Shown here one piece after another: positions 26,930 through 37,792 of a stretch of DNA of 64,000 nt. The notes below the pieces were generated by a model. That model saw nothing but the letters and a program-made list of their open reading frames with translations, was not told where the DNA came from and searched no databases. This stretch comes from Streptomyces sp. BK340 (GTDB lineage: Bacteria > Actinomycetota > Actinomycetes > Streptomycetales > Streptomycetaceae), in NCBI RefSeq assembly GCF_007827595.1, contig NZ_VISR01000008.1:215040-279039 (forward strand), given 5' to 3'. Both the position numbers and the translations under genes were made by a program. Every line of letters starts with the position of its first letter. Within the stretch, counting starts at the first letter, position 1.

Positions 26930-27026
26930 AACATGCTACGACCTGGGAAAACGGCGGTGAAACATGGGCTCGCAGACGCGTGACACGGTGGCACGCCGAC
27001 CGCCCGCAGACGTGACACGCTGCCAC
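26925..27026. promoter_or_regulatory. Two pairs of direct repeats upstream of the second catabolic operon
   Basis: GGTGAAACATG occurs at 26925-26935 (over the PucR stop codon) and at 26956-26966, 31 nt apart. CGTGACACGGTGGCACG (26979-26995) and CGTGACACGCTGCCAC (27011-27026) form a second pair 32 nt apart. Both spacings are about three helical turns. A related TGTGAAACGTG lies upstream of the first operon near 23079. This pattern fits binding sites for a dimeric regulator such as PucR. Confidence 0.55.
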
Positions 27027-27084
27027 TCAAAGGCTCCCTCGCGGCTTTCTAGGCTCACCGGACACCGAGCTACCGGAGGTCCCG

Positions 27085-27927
27085 ATGAGCCGAGTGATCC
27101 GTGCCGCCCTGTTCCAGACGGCCTGGACCGGCGACAAGGAATCGATGATCCAGGTCCACGAGCAGGCGGCCCGCGACGCGGCCGCGCAGGGCGCCCAGGT
27201 GCTGTGCTTCCAGGAGCTGTTCTACGGCCCCTACTTCTGCCAGGTCCAGGACAAGGCGTTCTACGAGTACGCCGAGCAGATCCCGGACGGCCCCACCGTC
27301 AAGCGCTTCCAGGCGCTCGCGAAGGAGCTGGGCATCGTCCTCGTGCTGCCGATGTACGAGGAGGAGCAGCCCGGGGTCCTGTACAACACCGCGGCCGTGA
27401 TCGACGCGGACGGCTCCTACCTGGGCAAGTACCGCAAGACCCACATCCCCCAAGTCCAGGGATTCTGGGAGAAGTTCTACTTCCGGCCCGGCAACAGCGG
27501 CTGGCCCGTCTTCGACACGGCCGTCGGCAGGATCGGCGTGTACATCTGCTACGACCGCCACTTCCCGGAGGGCTGGCGGGCGTTGGGTCTCGCCGGTGCC
27601 GAGATCGTCTTCAACCCGTCGGCCACCTCGCGCGGTCTGTCCCGCTACCTGTGGCAGCTGGAGCAGCCGGCGGCGGCCGTCGCCAACGAGTACTTCGTGG
27701 GCGCGATCAACCGGGTCGGCGTGGAGGACCTGGGCGACAACGACTTCTACGGCACGACCTACTTCGTGGACCCGGAGGCCCAGTTCGTCGGCGAGGTGGC
27801 GAGCGACAAGGAGACCGAACTCGTCGTACGCGACCTGGACCTGGCCAAGCTGCGCGAGGTCCGCGACCGCTGGCAGTTCTACCGCGACCGGGCCCCGGGG
27901 GCGTACACGCCGCTGACCGCACCCTGA
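27085..27927 (+). CDS. Nitrilase-superfamily beta-ureidopropionase/N-carbamoyl amidohydrolase, copy 2
   Basis: A 280-residue paralogue of the gene at 23212, colinear without gaps and roughly two-thirds identical by eye. The catalytic Glu (CFQELFYGPYF), Lys (YLGKYRKTHIPQ) and Cys (YICYDRHFPEGWR) are all kept. Differences cluster in surface helices and in the segment after the first motif (EEEQPGVLY against EVEQSGFYY), which could shift substrate choice, for instance N-carbamoyl-beta-alanine against N-carbamoyl-beta-aminoisobutyrate (inference). GGAGG lies before the ATG. It leads the operon with dihydropyrimidinase. Confidence 0.88.
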   Translation: MSRVIRAALFQTAWTGDKESMIQVHEQAARDAAAQGAQVLCFQELFYGPYFCQVQDKAFYEYAEQIPDGPTVKRFQALAKELGIVLVLPMYEEEQPGVLYNTAAVIDADGSYLGKYRKTHIPQVQGFWEKFYFRPGNSGWPVFDTAVGRIGVYICYDRHFPEGWRALGLAGAEIVFNPSATSRGLSRYLWQLEQPAAAVANEYFVGAINRVGVEDLGDNDFYGTTYFVDPEAQFVGEVASDKETELVVRDLDLAKLREVRDRWQFYRDRAPGAYTPLTAP

Positions 27928-27958
27928 CCACACCGTCCACCCTGGCAGGAGAGGGACC

Positions 27959-29362
27959 ATGAGCAGCCGTACCGTCATCCGCGGTGGTCTCGTCATCACC
28001 GCGTCCGACGAGATCCACGCCGACGTGCTGGTCGAGGACGGCCGCATCGCCGCCCTCGCCGCCTCCGGCACCCCCGCCGCCGAGGCGTTCACCGCAGAGC
28101 GGGCGATCGACGCCACCGGGAAGTACGTCATCCCGGGCGGCGTCGACGCCCACACCCACATGGAGCTGCCGTTCGGCGGCACCTTCGCCTCCGACACCTT
28201 CGAGACCGGCACCCGTGCCGCGGCCTGGGGCGGGACGACCACGATCGTCGACTTCGCGGTGCAGAGCGTCGGCCGCTCCCTGCGCGAGGGCCTGGACGCC
28301 TGGCACGCCAAGGCCGAGGGCAACTGCGCGATCGACTACGCCTTCCACATGATCGTCTCCGATGTGAACGACGAGACGCTCAAGGAGATGGACCTGCTGG
28401 TCGAGGAGGGGGTGACCAGCTTCAAGCAGTTCATGGCCTATCCGGGCGTCTTCTACTCCGACGACGGCCAGATCCTGCGCGCCATGCAGCGCTCCGCCGA
28501 CAACGGCGGCCTGATCATGATGCACGCCGAGAACGGCATCGCGATCGACGTCCTCGTCGAACAGGCCCTGGCACGGGGCGAGACCGACCCGCGGTACCAC
28601 GGCGAGGTGCGCAAGGCCCTTCTGGAGGCCGAGGCCACCCACCGCGCCATCCGGCTCGCGCAGGTCGCCGGGGCACCCCTGTACGTCGTGCACGTCTCGG
28701 CCATGGAGGCGGTCGCCGAGCTGGCGCGGGCCCGGGACGAGGGGTTGAACGTGTTCGGCGAGACCTGTCCGCAGTACCTGTTCCTGTCCACCGACAACCT
28801 CGCCGAGCCCGGCTTCGAGGGCGCCAAGTACGTCTGCAGCACGCCCCTGCGGCCCAGGGAGCACCAGGCCAAGCTCTGGCAGGGCCTGCGCACCAACGAC
28901 CTCCAGGTGGTCTCCACCGATCACTGCCCCTTCTGCTTCGTGGGCCAGAAGGAGTTGGGCCGCGGCGACTTCTCCAAGATCCCCAACGGTCTGCCCGGTG
29001 TCGAGAACCGCATGGACCTGCTGCACCAGGCCGTCGTCGACGGGCACATCTCCCGCCGCCGCTGGATCGAGATCGCCTGCGCCACCCCGGCCCGTATGTT
29101 CGGCATGTACCCGAAGAAGGGCACCATCGCCCCGGGCGCCGACGCCGACATCGTCATCTACGACCCGCACGCCGAGCAGGTCATGTCCGCCCAGACGCAC
29201 CACATGAACGTCGACTACTCGGCGTACGAGGGCAGGCGGACGACCGGCCGGGTCGAGACCGTGCTCTCGCGCGGCGAACCCGTCATCACCGAGCGGGAGT
29301 ACACCGGACACGCCGGGCACGGCGTCTACACCCCGCGCTCCACCTGTCAGTACCTCAACTAG
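27959..29362 (+). CDS. hydA: Dihydropyrimidinase / D-hydantoinase
   Basis: A 467-residue cyclic amidohydrolase that opens dihydrouracil, dihydrothymine or 5-substituted hydantoins. Metal ligands are visible in GGVDAHTHMELPFGG (His-x-His), the carboxylated lysine in GVTSFKQFMAYPG, MMHAENG, VVHVSAME and STDHCPF. Length is typical. The ATG at 27959 follows AGGAGAGGGACC. It sits 31 nt after the second N-carbamoyl amidohydrolase gene; its ring-opened product is that enzyme's substrate, so the two catalyse consecutive steps. Confidence 0.93.
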   Translation: MSSRTVIRGGLVITASDEIHADVLVEDGRIAALAASGTPAAEAFTAERAIDATGKYVIPGGVDAHTHMELPFGGTFASDTFETGTRAAAWGGTTTIVDFAVQSVGRSLREGLDAWHAKAEGNCAIDYAFHMIVSDVNDETLKEMDLLVEEGVTSFKQFMAYPGVFYSDDGQILRAMQRSADNGGLIMMHAENGIAIDVLVEQALARGETDPRYHGEVRKALLEAEATHRAIRLAQVAGAPLYVVHVSAMEAVAELARARDEGLNVFGETCPQYLFLSTDNLAEPGFEGAKYVCSTPLRPREHQAKLWQGLRTNDLQVVSTDHCPFCFVGQKELGRGDFSKIPNGLPGVENRMDLLHQAVVDGHISRRRWIEIACATPARMFGMYPKKGTIAPGADADIVIYDPHAEQVMSAQTHHMNVDYSAYEGRRTTGRVETVLSRGEPVITEREYTGHAGHGVYTPRSTCQYLN

Positions 29363-29374
29363 GAGTGGCGCACC

Positions 29375-30394
29375 ATGGACTTCGGACTCGTCCTGCAGAC
29401 AGACCCGCCGGCCTCCCGTGTCGTCAGCCTGATGAAGCGGGCCGAGCGCAACGGCTTCTCGTACGGCTGGACCTTCGACTCCGCCGTGCTGTGGCAGGAG
29501 CCGTTCGTGATCTACAGCCAGATCCTCGCCAACACCGCGAAGCTGACGGTCGGCCCGATGGTCACCAACCCGGGCACCCGCACCTGGGAGGTCACCGCCT
29601 CCACCTTCGCCACTCTCAACGACATGTTCGGCAACCGCACCGTCTGCGGCATCGGCCGCGGCGACTCGGCGATGCGCGTCGCCGGCCGCAAGCCCAACAC
29701 CCTGGCCCGGATCAGCGAGGCCATGAAGGTCATCAGGGCCCTCGGCCGCGGGGACGAGGCCGACCTCGGCGGTACGGTCGTCAGGTTCCCGTGGATCAGG
29801 CCGGGCGCCGAACTCCCCGTGTGGATGGCCGCGTACGGACCCAAGGCGCTCAAGATGACCGGCGAGGAGGCCGACGGGTTCATCCTCCAGCTCTCCGACC
29901 TGTACCTGACCGAGTACATGGTGAAGGCCGTGAAGGACGCGGCCGTCGCCGCCGGCCGTGATCCCTCCGAGGTGACGATCTGCGTGGCCGCCCCCGCGTA
30001 CGTCACCGCGGACGACTCTCCCGAGGCGCTCGCCCACGCGCGCGACCAGTGCCGTTGGTTCGGCGGCATGGTCGGCAACCACGTGGCCGACCTGGTCGCC
30101 AAGTACGGCGAGCACTCCGGCCAGGTCCCCGACGAACTCACCGACTACATCAAGGCCCGCGAGGGATACGACTACTCCCACCACGGGCGCAGCGACAACC
30201 CGGACACCGAGTTCGTGCCCGACGAGATCGTCGACCGGTTCTGCGTCATCGGGCCGGCCGAGAAGCACATCGAGAAACTCACCGCACTGCGCGAGCTCGG
30301 CGTCGACCAGTTCGCGGTGTACGACATGCACGACGCCCAGGAAGCCACCATCGACGCCTACGGCGCGACGGTGATCCCGGCCGTCAACGCCTGA
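29375..30394 (+). CDS. LLM-class F420-dependent oxidoreductase (TIGR03842-like)
   Basis: A 339-residue TIM-barrel of the luciferase-like family: MDFGLVLQTDPPASRVVSLM, GPMVTNPGTRTWEV, CGIGRGDSAMR, then the C-terminal AVYDMHDAQEATIDAYG. I recall this as a distinct subfamily of predicted F420-dependent oxidoreductases that occurs beside dihydropyrimidinase genes. It starts 12 nt after hydA with GGAGTGG upstream. No NAD(P)H-type dihydropyrimidine dehydrogenase is in the window, so this enzyme is a candidate for the missing redox step on the ring or on a side product. That is inference from context only. Confidence 0.85.
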   Translation: MDFGLVLQTDPPASRVVSLMKRAERNGFSYGWTFDSAVLWQEPFVIYSQILANTAKLTVGPMVTNPGTRTWEVTASTFATLNDMFGNRTVCGIGRGDSAMRVAGRKPNTLARISEAMKVIRALGRGDEADLGGTVVRFPWIRPGAELPVWMAAYGPKALKMTGEEADGFILQLSDLYLTEYMVKAVKDAAVAAGRDPSEVTICVAAPAYVTADDSPEALAHARDQCRWFGGMVGNHVADLVAKYGEHSGQVPDELTDYIKAREGYDYSHHGRSDNPDTEFVPDEIVDRFCVIGPAEKHIEKLTALRELGVDQFAVYDMHDAQEATIDAYGATVIPAVNA

Positions 30395-30415
30395 CCGCAG
30401 CACACCGGTTGATCT

Positions 30416-30443
30416 CCCCCTTCCCGCCGTCCCGGGAAGGGGG
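30416..30443 (+). terminator. Strong hairpin between the LLM oxidoreductase and permease genes
   Basis: CCCCCTTCCCG (30416-30426), loop CCGTCC, CGGGAAGGGGG (30433-30443): an 11-bp perfect stem 22 nt after the oxidoreductase stop, followed by G/C-rich sequence without a T-tract. It either ends the enzyme transcript or lowers read-through into the permease. Confidence 0.6.
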
Positions 30444-30542
30444 CCAGGGCGCTTTCCCCTCACCTGAGGTCCGGGCGCACCCCCCTCGGAGCCACCCGCA
30501 CGGCCTTTCCCCGTCCCACCCCTCTGTTCGATTGGCCTGCCC

Positions 30543-32078
<1,536 letters not shown>

Positions 32079-32193
32079 GCGAGGGCCCGTTCCGGCGCCC
32101 GGCGTGCCGGGTGCTGTCGGCGGTGGGGCGTACCACCGGGAGGCAACGACTCCTGCCGTGGTGCGCCCTGCCCCGCCCCCCCCGTGCCCCCGG

Positions 32194-32850
32194 TCATTCG
32201 GCGGACGAGCCTGCGGGGCAGATGCCGACCGCGGCCACGGCCTCGGCCTGGGCGAGCCGGACCGTGATCTCACCGGTGTCCGTCTTCACGAGCAGCCGTC
32301 CGGCGGCCGTGCGCACCGGCTCGCCGCACACGTCCCCGGACGGGGTGCGGACCAGGATCCGGGGGCCGTCCTTCTCCGGGCCGTACCAGGTCAGCGCCAC
32401 CCCCGTGACGAGCATCGCACCGCAGGCGATGGTGAGTACGACCCCATGTGCGAGGGCCCGTACCGTGCGGCGGGTCTCCATGTGGTCGCCCAGGTGCAGC
32501 GCGGTGGCCGCGGCGGGAACGCCGGCGGGCAGCCGGACACCGGTGGGTGACCCGTGCGCCGCCCGGAGCAGCAGCAGCGCGCCGAGCGTGCCGAACACCA
32601 GGCACAGCAGCAGCGCGCCGCCCACCAGGGCGTCGTACGGGGAGGCCAGTTTCCCCACGTCGGTACGGCCCTTGATCAGGCCGAAGCTGAGCAGCCCGAC
32701 GAACAGGGCCGCGAGCCCGTTGCGCCACGCGAGCGCCGCCTCCCGGGCGCGGGCCAGCTCATCGGCGAGCAACTCCCTGGTCAGCCGCCCCGCCCGGCGG
32801 TCGGCGGGGGTCGCGGGAGGGCCGGGCCTCACCTGCCACCCCGGTGTCAT
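32194..32850 (-). CDS. Three-helix membrane protein of unknown function
   Basis: A 218-residue protein with three hydrophobic segments (AALFVGLLSFGLI near 45-60; LVGGALLLCLVFGTLGALLL near 75-95; VVLTIACGAMLVTGVALTW near 135-155) and a C-terminal soluble tail (PRILVRTPSGDVCGEPVRTA, GICPAGSSAE with two cysteines). The ATG at 32850 overlaps the stop of the zinc-ribbon gene (ATGA), so the two are coupled. I do not recognise the family. It is divergent from the CHAT operon and forms the left edge of the putative conflict island. Confidence 0.65.
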   Translation of the reverse strand: MTPGWQVRPGPPATPADRRAGRLTRELLADELARAREAALAWRNGLAALFVGLLSFGLIKGRTDVGKLASPYDALVGGALLLCLVFGTLGALLLLRAAHGSPTGVRLPAGVPAAATALHLGDHMETRRTVRALAHGVVLTIACGAMLVTGVALTWYGPEKDGPRILVRTPSGDVCGEPVRTAAGRLLVKTDTGEITVRLAQAEAVAAVGICPAGSSAE

Positions 32851-33164
32851 GCGCGCTCCATGAGAACGTTCCAGTAGGCGCCGCACCCCTTCTCCTCGGG
32901 CGGACGTCCAGGGTGTTCGGACCGGCACTCGCAGAGCACCGGGACGTGCGTCGGCCGGGGTGACCGGCGTGGGGAGCGGAAGACCCGGTCGGTGTGCGTG
33001 TAGCTGAACGTGCAGCCGCAGCGCGGACATCGGCCGTGCAGCACGGCCACTCCGTCGTCCGCGGCCTCGACCCGCAGGCCGGTCGTGTAGCGCGCCGCGT
33101 AGTCGTCCCGCGTCGTCTCCACGTACGGTTCGAGGGCGCCGGGCGCCGTTGCGGAGTCCGTCAC
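32847..33164 (-). CDS. Cysteine-rich zinc-ribbon protein
   Basis: A 105-residue soluble protein. Cysteines are arranged CPRCGC near residue 46, CEC near 78 and CGAYW near 94, the layout of a zinc-binding module. The GTG at 33164 has GGAAGGAGG 6 nt upstream, deciding the start. It is the first gene of a two-gene minus-strand operon, 273 nt from the divergent CHAT gene. The function is unknown; divergence from the CHAT operon suggests a regulatory or partner role. Confidence 0.65.
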   Translation of the reverse strand: MTDSATAPGALEPYVETTRDDYAARYTTGLRVEAADDGVAVLHGRCPRCGCTFSYTHTDRVFRSPRRSPRPTHVPVLCECRSEHPGRPPEEKGCGAYWNVLMERA

Positions 33165-33437
33165 CGCATCCCTCCTTCCCGGAGCCTTCCCGGACGTACG
33201 CGACCTCTCGTCGCAACGAGGCACCCAGCATGGCGACTTCCTCCGTCCGGCGCCACGGCCGTGGTCGGGTACGCCCCGAACACGCCCGCCCGGGAGGCTC
33301 ATCGGCCCCCGACTCGGCACGGATCGGGCGGAATCCGTCCGGGAACCGGGCGTTGTCCGGCAGGATGCCGAGGAGGCGCGCGACAACCGGCCGCCGGACC
33401 GGGGGAACGGGCACCATGACGGCGGAGGGGATGACGC

Positions 33438-36400
33438 ATGAGTGATGCCGGGGACGTACCAGCCGCCGACCGCGCCGCCGCCGTGCTCGGACGCACGGCC
33501 GGGATCTCGGTCCCGCTGGACCCGGACGAGTACGAGGGGACACGAGGGCCGGAGCTCGGTGCACTGGTCGAAGAACTGGAGTTCCTGCAACACGAGTTGA
33601 CATACAGTCAGGACTGTGCGGCGACGTCGGCGCTGGTGGAGGCACGTCTTGGGAGATGCCTCGCCGTGAGGTTCGGCCTGGAGGGCGCCCCCGCCGACCG
33701 GGAGCGGGCGGTGCGCCTGCTGGACGGGGCTCGTACGTCGGCCCTGCTCGGCCACGAGGACCGGGAGGCCGCGCGCCGGGACCTGGTGTGCCTGCTCGGC
33801 TCGCGACTGGTGCGGCTGAACCGTGAGACCTCGCCCGGATCCCGGAGTCAGTGGACCATCGACCAGCTGACGTCCATGCTCGCGGTCGGAACCCCCCTCA
33901 CACAGGGCGGTTCGGGCATGGTGGAGGACACCGGTCTGCTCGTACGGCTGCTGCTCGAACGCGAGCAGGAGGGCATGACACCCGCAGACCGGGACAACCT
34001 GCGGGGTCTGGGCGCGTTGACCGACGCGCTGCTGAAGGGCGACACCGACGCGGTCGTCGGCGGGGCCCGGCACCTCCTCGCCACCATGCCGGGCATGGCA
34101 CTGCCGCCGCCGCTCGCCGCCCTGATGCCGTCGATGTTGTCCATGCTCGAGGACGCCCTCGGCGAGGTCCCGGACGCGGTCCCCACGGGCGCCGTGCCGG
34201 CCGACGACCCGGACGACGCACGGGACGTCCAGCACGTCCGGACCCAGCTCCTCGCCCTGACCGAGGTGATGTCACCCGGAACCATCGCGCCGCACGAACT
34301 GCCCAGGCTGCTGGCCGAACTGTCCGGAGAGCGGGACTCCGCGACGGGGGAGGAGGGCGGCGCACCCCTGCCGTCCAGGATGATCGCCGCCCTCTTCCAC
34401 GGCGCCCTCGCCGCCCGCACCGGGGACCTGGAGGGGTTCCGGGAAGCGTTCCGGCTGATGCACGAGGCGCATGCCAAGGGGGAACTCGACAGCCGCGTGC
34501 ACGCCGAATGGCTCCGCACCGTGGTACCCGGACTGCTCCTCGCGGCCGCCCTCACCGGCGGCAGCCTGCAGGACGAGGACATGGCCCGGGCCCTGCTCGA
34601 GGCGCAGCAGTGGGACGACGACCCCGCGAGCGGCATCGCCGCCTCGCTGCGCCTGTGCGGGGAGACCGTCCGGCTCAACGAGAAGCTGATGTCCGCCCTG
34701 GACAGCGGCGACGACGCGGCCGTGGAGGACGTCATCGACGCGCTGTGCGAACTGGAGCTGGACGAGACCTACGACGACGCCGAGGAATGGACCGGCGCCC
34801 TGCTCGGCTTCGTGCTCGGCAGCGCCTATCTGGGCCGCGTCGTGCTCGCCCCGTCGGCGCACGACAGGACGGACCACCTGCGCGCGGCCGCACACCACCT
34901 GCGGCGGGCCGTGGAGACGTCGGTGGACATGCCCGCCCTGCGCGGCGTCCTCGACAGCACCTGGGCTCCGCTGATCACACTGACGGCGATCGCCGAGTCG
35001 GACCCCAGCCGTATCGCCGAGGGCGTGCGGCGCACCAGGAAGGCCCTGGAGAGCCCCGGATTCACCCCCGACTGGCGGCCCAGGTCGCGCAGCGGCATCG
35101 CCATCGCCCTGGACACCCTGCACATACTCACCGGAGACCCCGAACCGCTCGACGAGGCGATCGCGGAGCTGGAACAGGCCCTGACGGAACTGCCCGACGG
35201 CACGCCCAGCGGCGCCCGCCTCACCTGGGACCAGGCCGTGCTCCGCGCCAAGCGCGCCACCCTCCGGGCGGGCACGCCCGACGCCGACGACGAGCTGCGT
35301 GCCGCCGTCGGCCTCGCCCGCACCTCGCTGAGGCTCGCCGCCGACGACGTACTCCTCCAGCAGGGTGTCCGCCGCGGCCTGCGCATCGCGCGCGCGGCAG
35401 CCGACCGGGGCCGCAGCGCGGCCTTCTGGGCGCTGCGCGCCGGGCTCACCGAGGAGGCGATCGCGTGTCTGGAGGCGGGCCGTTCCCTGGTGCTCGGCGC
35501 GGCGGCCGTCTCGGCGGGCATCGCCGACCGTCTGGCAGCCCTCGGCGAGACCGGACTGGCCGAGCGCTGGCGCAGCGCCGCCGCCGACCGCTCCTGGGAC
35601 CGGACCGAGGACCGCTCCCTCCTGGAGCTGGCGGCCGCGGCGGGCACGGGCACCGGCCTCCCCGGTGACCTGCGGGACCGCTCCCCGCTGGAGGTGCTGG
35701 CCGAAGCGGGCGCCGGCGCCCCCGATCTCCCCGGCGATCTGCGGCGCCGCTCCCTGGACGTGCTGCGCGGGCAGGACGACGCCGACGTACAGCCCGTGCT
35801 CGCCTCCGTGGGCGATCTGCGCGCCGGACTGGGGGAGACGGGAGCGGACGCGCTGCTGTACCTGGTCCCCGGCGTCGACGGCCCGGACGGTGCCGTCCTG
35901 CTCGTCACCCGCGACGGCCCCGTCGAGGCGCTGCCCCTGCCCGGCCTCGCCCCGGCCGGCCGCGGACCCGTGGCGGAGTACCTGGAGGCCGGTGCGCACC
36001 GGCAGCGTCTGGAGGCCGCCGCCCTCGACAGCCACGACACCGTCAACCCGAGGGACATCCGGCGCGCCGAGCGGCGCTGGCTCGGCGCCCTGGACCGGAT
36101 GTGCGAGTGGGCCGGCGGCGTACTCGGCCCCGCACTGGACCACCTCGGCGTCTGGGACCGCGCCCTGGGCGAGGCCGGCTTCCTCGGCACCTCGGACGCA
36201 GCCGGCCACCGGGCCGTACGGCTGGTCCTGGTGCCCTGCGGCGAACTCGGCGTCGTGCCCTGGCAGGCGGCCGTCCTGCGCCCGCCCGCCTCCCACGGCG
36301 TGCCGCGCGCGGTGCGGGCCTGCGAGGTCGCCGTCCTCACGCACGCCGCGTCCGGCAGGGAGTTCCTGCGCGCCGCGGCCCGAAGGCGCATGCAGCCCGC

Positions 36401-37130
36401 CGACCGGCCGGCCCTGGTGTTCCACGGGACGGACGACCTGGAGTGGGCCGAGGACGAGATCGAGACGCTGGCCGAGGTCCACTACCCGCGGGCCGTGATC
36501 CACCGCCCCGACGACGACCCCGCCACCCCGGAGACGGTGCTGGCCCTGCTCGGCGGCCGGGCAGCCCTCCCCGCCTCCCTGGTGCACATCGCCTGCCACG
36601 GGCTCGCGGGTCCCGACCCGACCCGGTCGGCCCTCCAACTGGCCGCGCCGGCCGAGGCCGCCTCCGGTGGGGCCCTCACGCTGAGCACCCTGCTGGAGAC
36701 ACCCGCCGAGGGCGACGCCTTCCGGTCGGCCGGGCCGCTGGTCGTCTGTGGCGGCTGCGAGACGGACCTCACCACCCGCGACCACGACGAGGCCCTGACC
36801 GTCACCTCGGTCATGGTGCACCGGCTCGCCGCCGACGCCGTCGGCTCCCGGTGGAAGGTCGACGACATGCGGTCCGAGGTGCTCATGCTCGTCCTGCACG
36901 ACGCGCTCGCCCGGGGACTCGCCCCGCCGGACGCGCTGCGCGCCGCCCAGCGCTGGATGCTCACGCCGCCCGACGAGCGGCCGGCCGTCCGCGGGCTGGG
37001 GGGCGTCTCCGCCCGCCGCCTCGCGGAGGACCTCCGGGACCGGCCCGACACCTGGGCGGCCTTCGTCCACCACGGCAACCCCGCACCGGCGGCGCGTTCC
37101 GCCCGGCCCGAGGAAGGAGAACGCGTATGA
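33438..37130 (+). CDS. CHAT-domain caspase-like protease with TPR-type helical repeats
   Basis: A 1230-residue cytosolic protein. The first ~800 residues are helical repeats of TPR type without a single strong motif, including a short internal repeat (LPGDLRDRSPLEVLAEAG, then LPGDLRRRSLDVL). The CHAT domain fills the C-terminal third (ADALLYLVPGVDGPDG; LVPCGELGVVPWQAAVL). The catalytic dyad is visible: His1054 in HIACHGLAGPD and Cys1107 in VVCGGCETDL, with ADAVGSRWKVDD after it. CHAT proteases act in bacterial conflict systems and in gasdermin-like or Csx29-type cleavage pathways, where the repeats sense a partner. GGAGG lies 9 nt before the ATG. It is coupled by ATGA to an antitoxin-like gene and then a RES toxin gene. 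Confidence 0.9.
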   Translation: MSDAGDVPAADRAAAVLGRTAGISVPLDPDEYEGTRGPELGALVEELEFLQHELTYSQDCAATSALVEARLGRCLAVRFGLEGAPADRERAVRLLDGARTSALLGHEDREAARRDLVCLLGSRLVRLNRETSPGSRSQWTIDQLTSMLAVGTPLTQGGSGMVEDTGLLVRLLLEREQEGMTPADRDNLRGLGALTDALLKGDTDAVVGGARHLLATMPGMALPPPLAALMPSMLSMLEDALGEVPDAVPTGAVPADDPDDARDVQHVRTQLLALTEVMSPGTIAPHELPRLLAELSGERDSATGEEGGAPLPSRMIAALFHGALAARTGDLEGFREAFRLMHEAHAKGELDSRVHAEWLRTVVPGLLLAAALTGGSLQDEDMARALLEAQQWDDDPASGIAASLRLCGETVRLNEKLMSALDSGDDAAVEDVIDALCELELDETYDDAEEWTGALLGFVLGSAYLGRVVLAPSAHDRTDHLRAAAHHLRRAVETSVDMPALRGVLDSTWAPLITLTAIAESDPSRIAEGVRRTRKALESPGFTPDWRPRSRSGIAIALDTLHILTGDPEPLDEAIAELEQALTELPDGTPSGARLTWDQAVLRAKRATLRAGTPDADDELRAAVGLARTSLRLAADDVLLQQGVRRGLRIARAAADRGRSAAFWALRAGLTEEAIACLEAGRSLVLGAAAVSAGIADRLAALGETGLAERWRSAAADRSWDRTEDRSLLELAAAAGTGTGLPGDLRDRSPLEVLAEAGAGAPDLPGDLRRRSLDVLRGQDDADVQPVLASVGDLRAGLGETGADALLYLVPGVDGPDGAVLLVTRDGPVEALPLPGLAPAGRGPVAEYLEAGAHRQRLEAAALDSHDTVNPRDIRRAERRWLGALDRMCEWAGGVLGPALDHLGVWDRALGEAGFLGTSDAAGHRAVRLVLVPCGELGVVPWQAAVLRPPASHGVPRAVRACEVAVLTHAASGREFLRAAARRRMQPADRPALVFHGTDDLEWAEDEIETLAEVHYPRAVIHRPDDDPATPETVLALLGGRAALPASLVHIACHGLAGPDPTRSALQLAAPAEAASGGALTLSTLLETPAEGDAFRSAGPLVVCGGCETDLTTRDHDEALTVTSVMVHRLAADAVGSRWKVDDMRSEVLMLVLHDALARGLAPPDALRAAQRWMLTPPDERPAVRGLGGVSARRLAEDLRDRPDTWAAFVHHGNPAPAARSARPEEGERV

Positions 37131-37792
37131 CGTCGGAGGAGCTGCTCAGGCTCCTGGAGAGTCACTGGACCACCGTCATCACCGGGCTCGACGACGACGA
37201 CCTGGAACTGCTCTCCCGCACCTTGCGCGAGATGAAGCAGGAGGCCGCCGCCGGGAACCCGCCGGGTGTCGCGCGCGCCGTACGACGGCTGCGGCGGACA
37301 TTGTCCGCGCTGCCGCCCGACCACCCGGTGTCCGAAGCGCTCGGCGGCCACCGCTACGCCTCCGGCACCCACGAACTGCCCAGCCTCACCACGATCGACG
37401 CGGTGATCGGCGTGCTCGGCACCCCGCCGCCCGACCCCGGTGAACTGCTGCGGACGGCCCGCCGGCGGCTCCTTGCCGCACCGGCGCTGACCGAGGACGA
37501 ACACGCCGCGCTGCACGGCGGTGCGGACACACCCGCCGGTCTGATCAGACTCCGCGACCCGGACCGCGGATTCCGCTATCCGCGCTTCCAGTTCAGGGCC
37601 GGCACGACCGTACCGCTGCCCGTCGTCCGCCGGATCAACGAACTCCTCCGGGCGGACCGGGACCCCTGGGGAGCCGCCGACTGGTGGCTGGGCGGCAACC
37701 GGTGGCTGGGGGGAGTCCCCGCGGACCTGCTCGGCGTCCTGCCCGACGAGGAGCTGGAACGCGCCGCCGCCGAACTCGTGGGGGCGCTCTGA
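37127..37792 (+). CDS. Antitoxin-like protein with Xre/MbcA/ParS-type toxin-binding C-terminus
   Basis: A 221-residue protein. The C-terminal half (LIRLRDPDRGFRYPRFQFRA, start near 145; then VVRRINELLR, AADWWLGGNRWLGG, DEELERAAAEL) has the pattern of the toxin-binding domain of RES-Xre antitoxins: arginine/proline strand, FQF, W-L-G and a C-terminal helix. The N-terminal part is helical (LLESHWTTVITGLDDDDLEL) and shows no clear DNA-binding motif. Start and stop overlap both neighbours (ATGA with CHAT, TGATG with RES). It is best read as the immunity partner of the RES protein, acting by binding and occluding its active site (family knowledge). Confidence 0.75.
   Translation: MTSEELLRLLESHWTTVITGLDDDDLELLSRTLREMKQEAAAGNPPGVARAVRRLRRTLSALPPDHPVSEALGGHRYASGTHELPSLTTIDAVIGVLGTPPPDPGELLRTARRRLLAAPALTEDEHAALHGGADTPAGLIRLRDPDRGFRYPRFQFRAGTTVPLPVVRRINELLRADRDPWGAADWWLGGNRWLGGVPADLLGVLPDEELERAAAELVGAL

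Noticed and set aside
34272..37073. 933-codon minus-strand frame antisense to the CHAT gene
   Set aside because: No domain and biased composition; the CHAT frame has clear motifs and codon bias.
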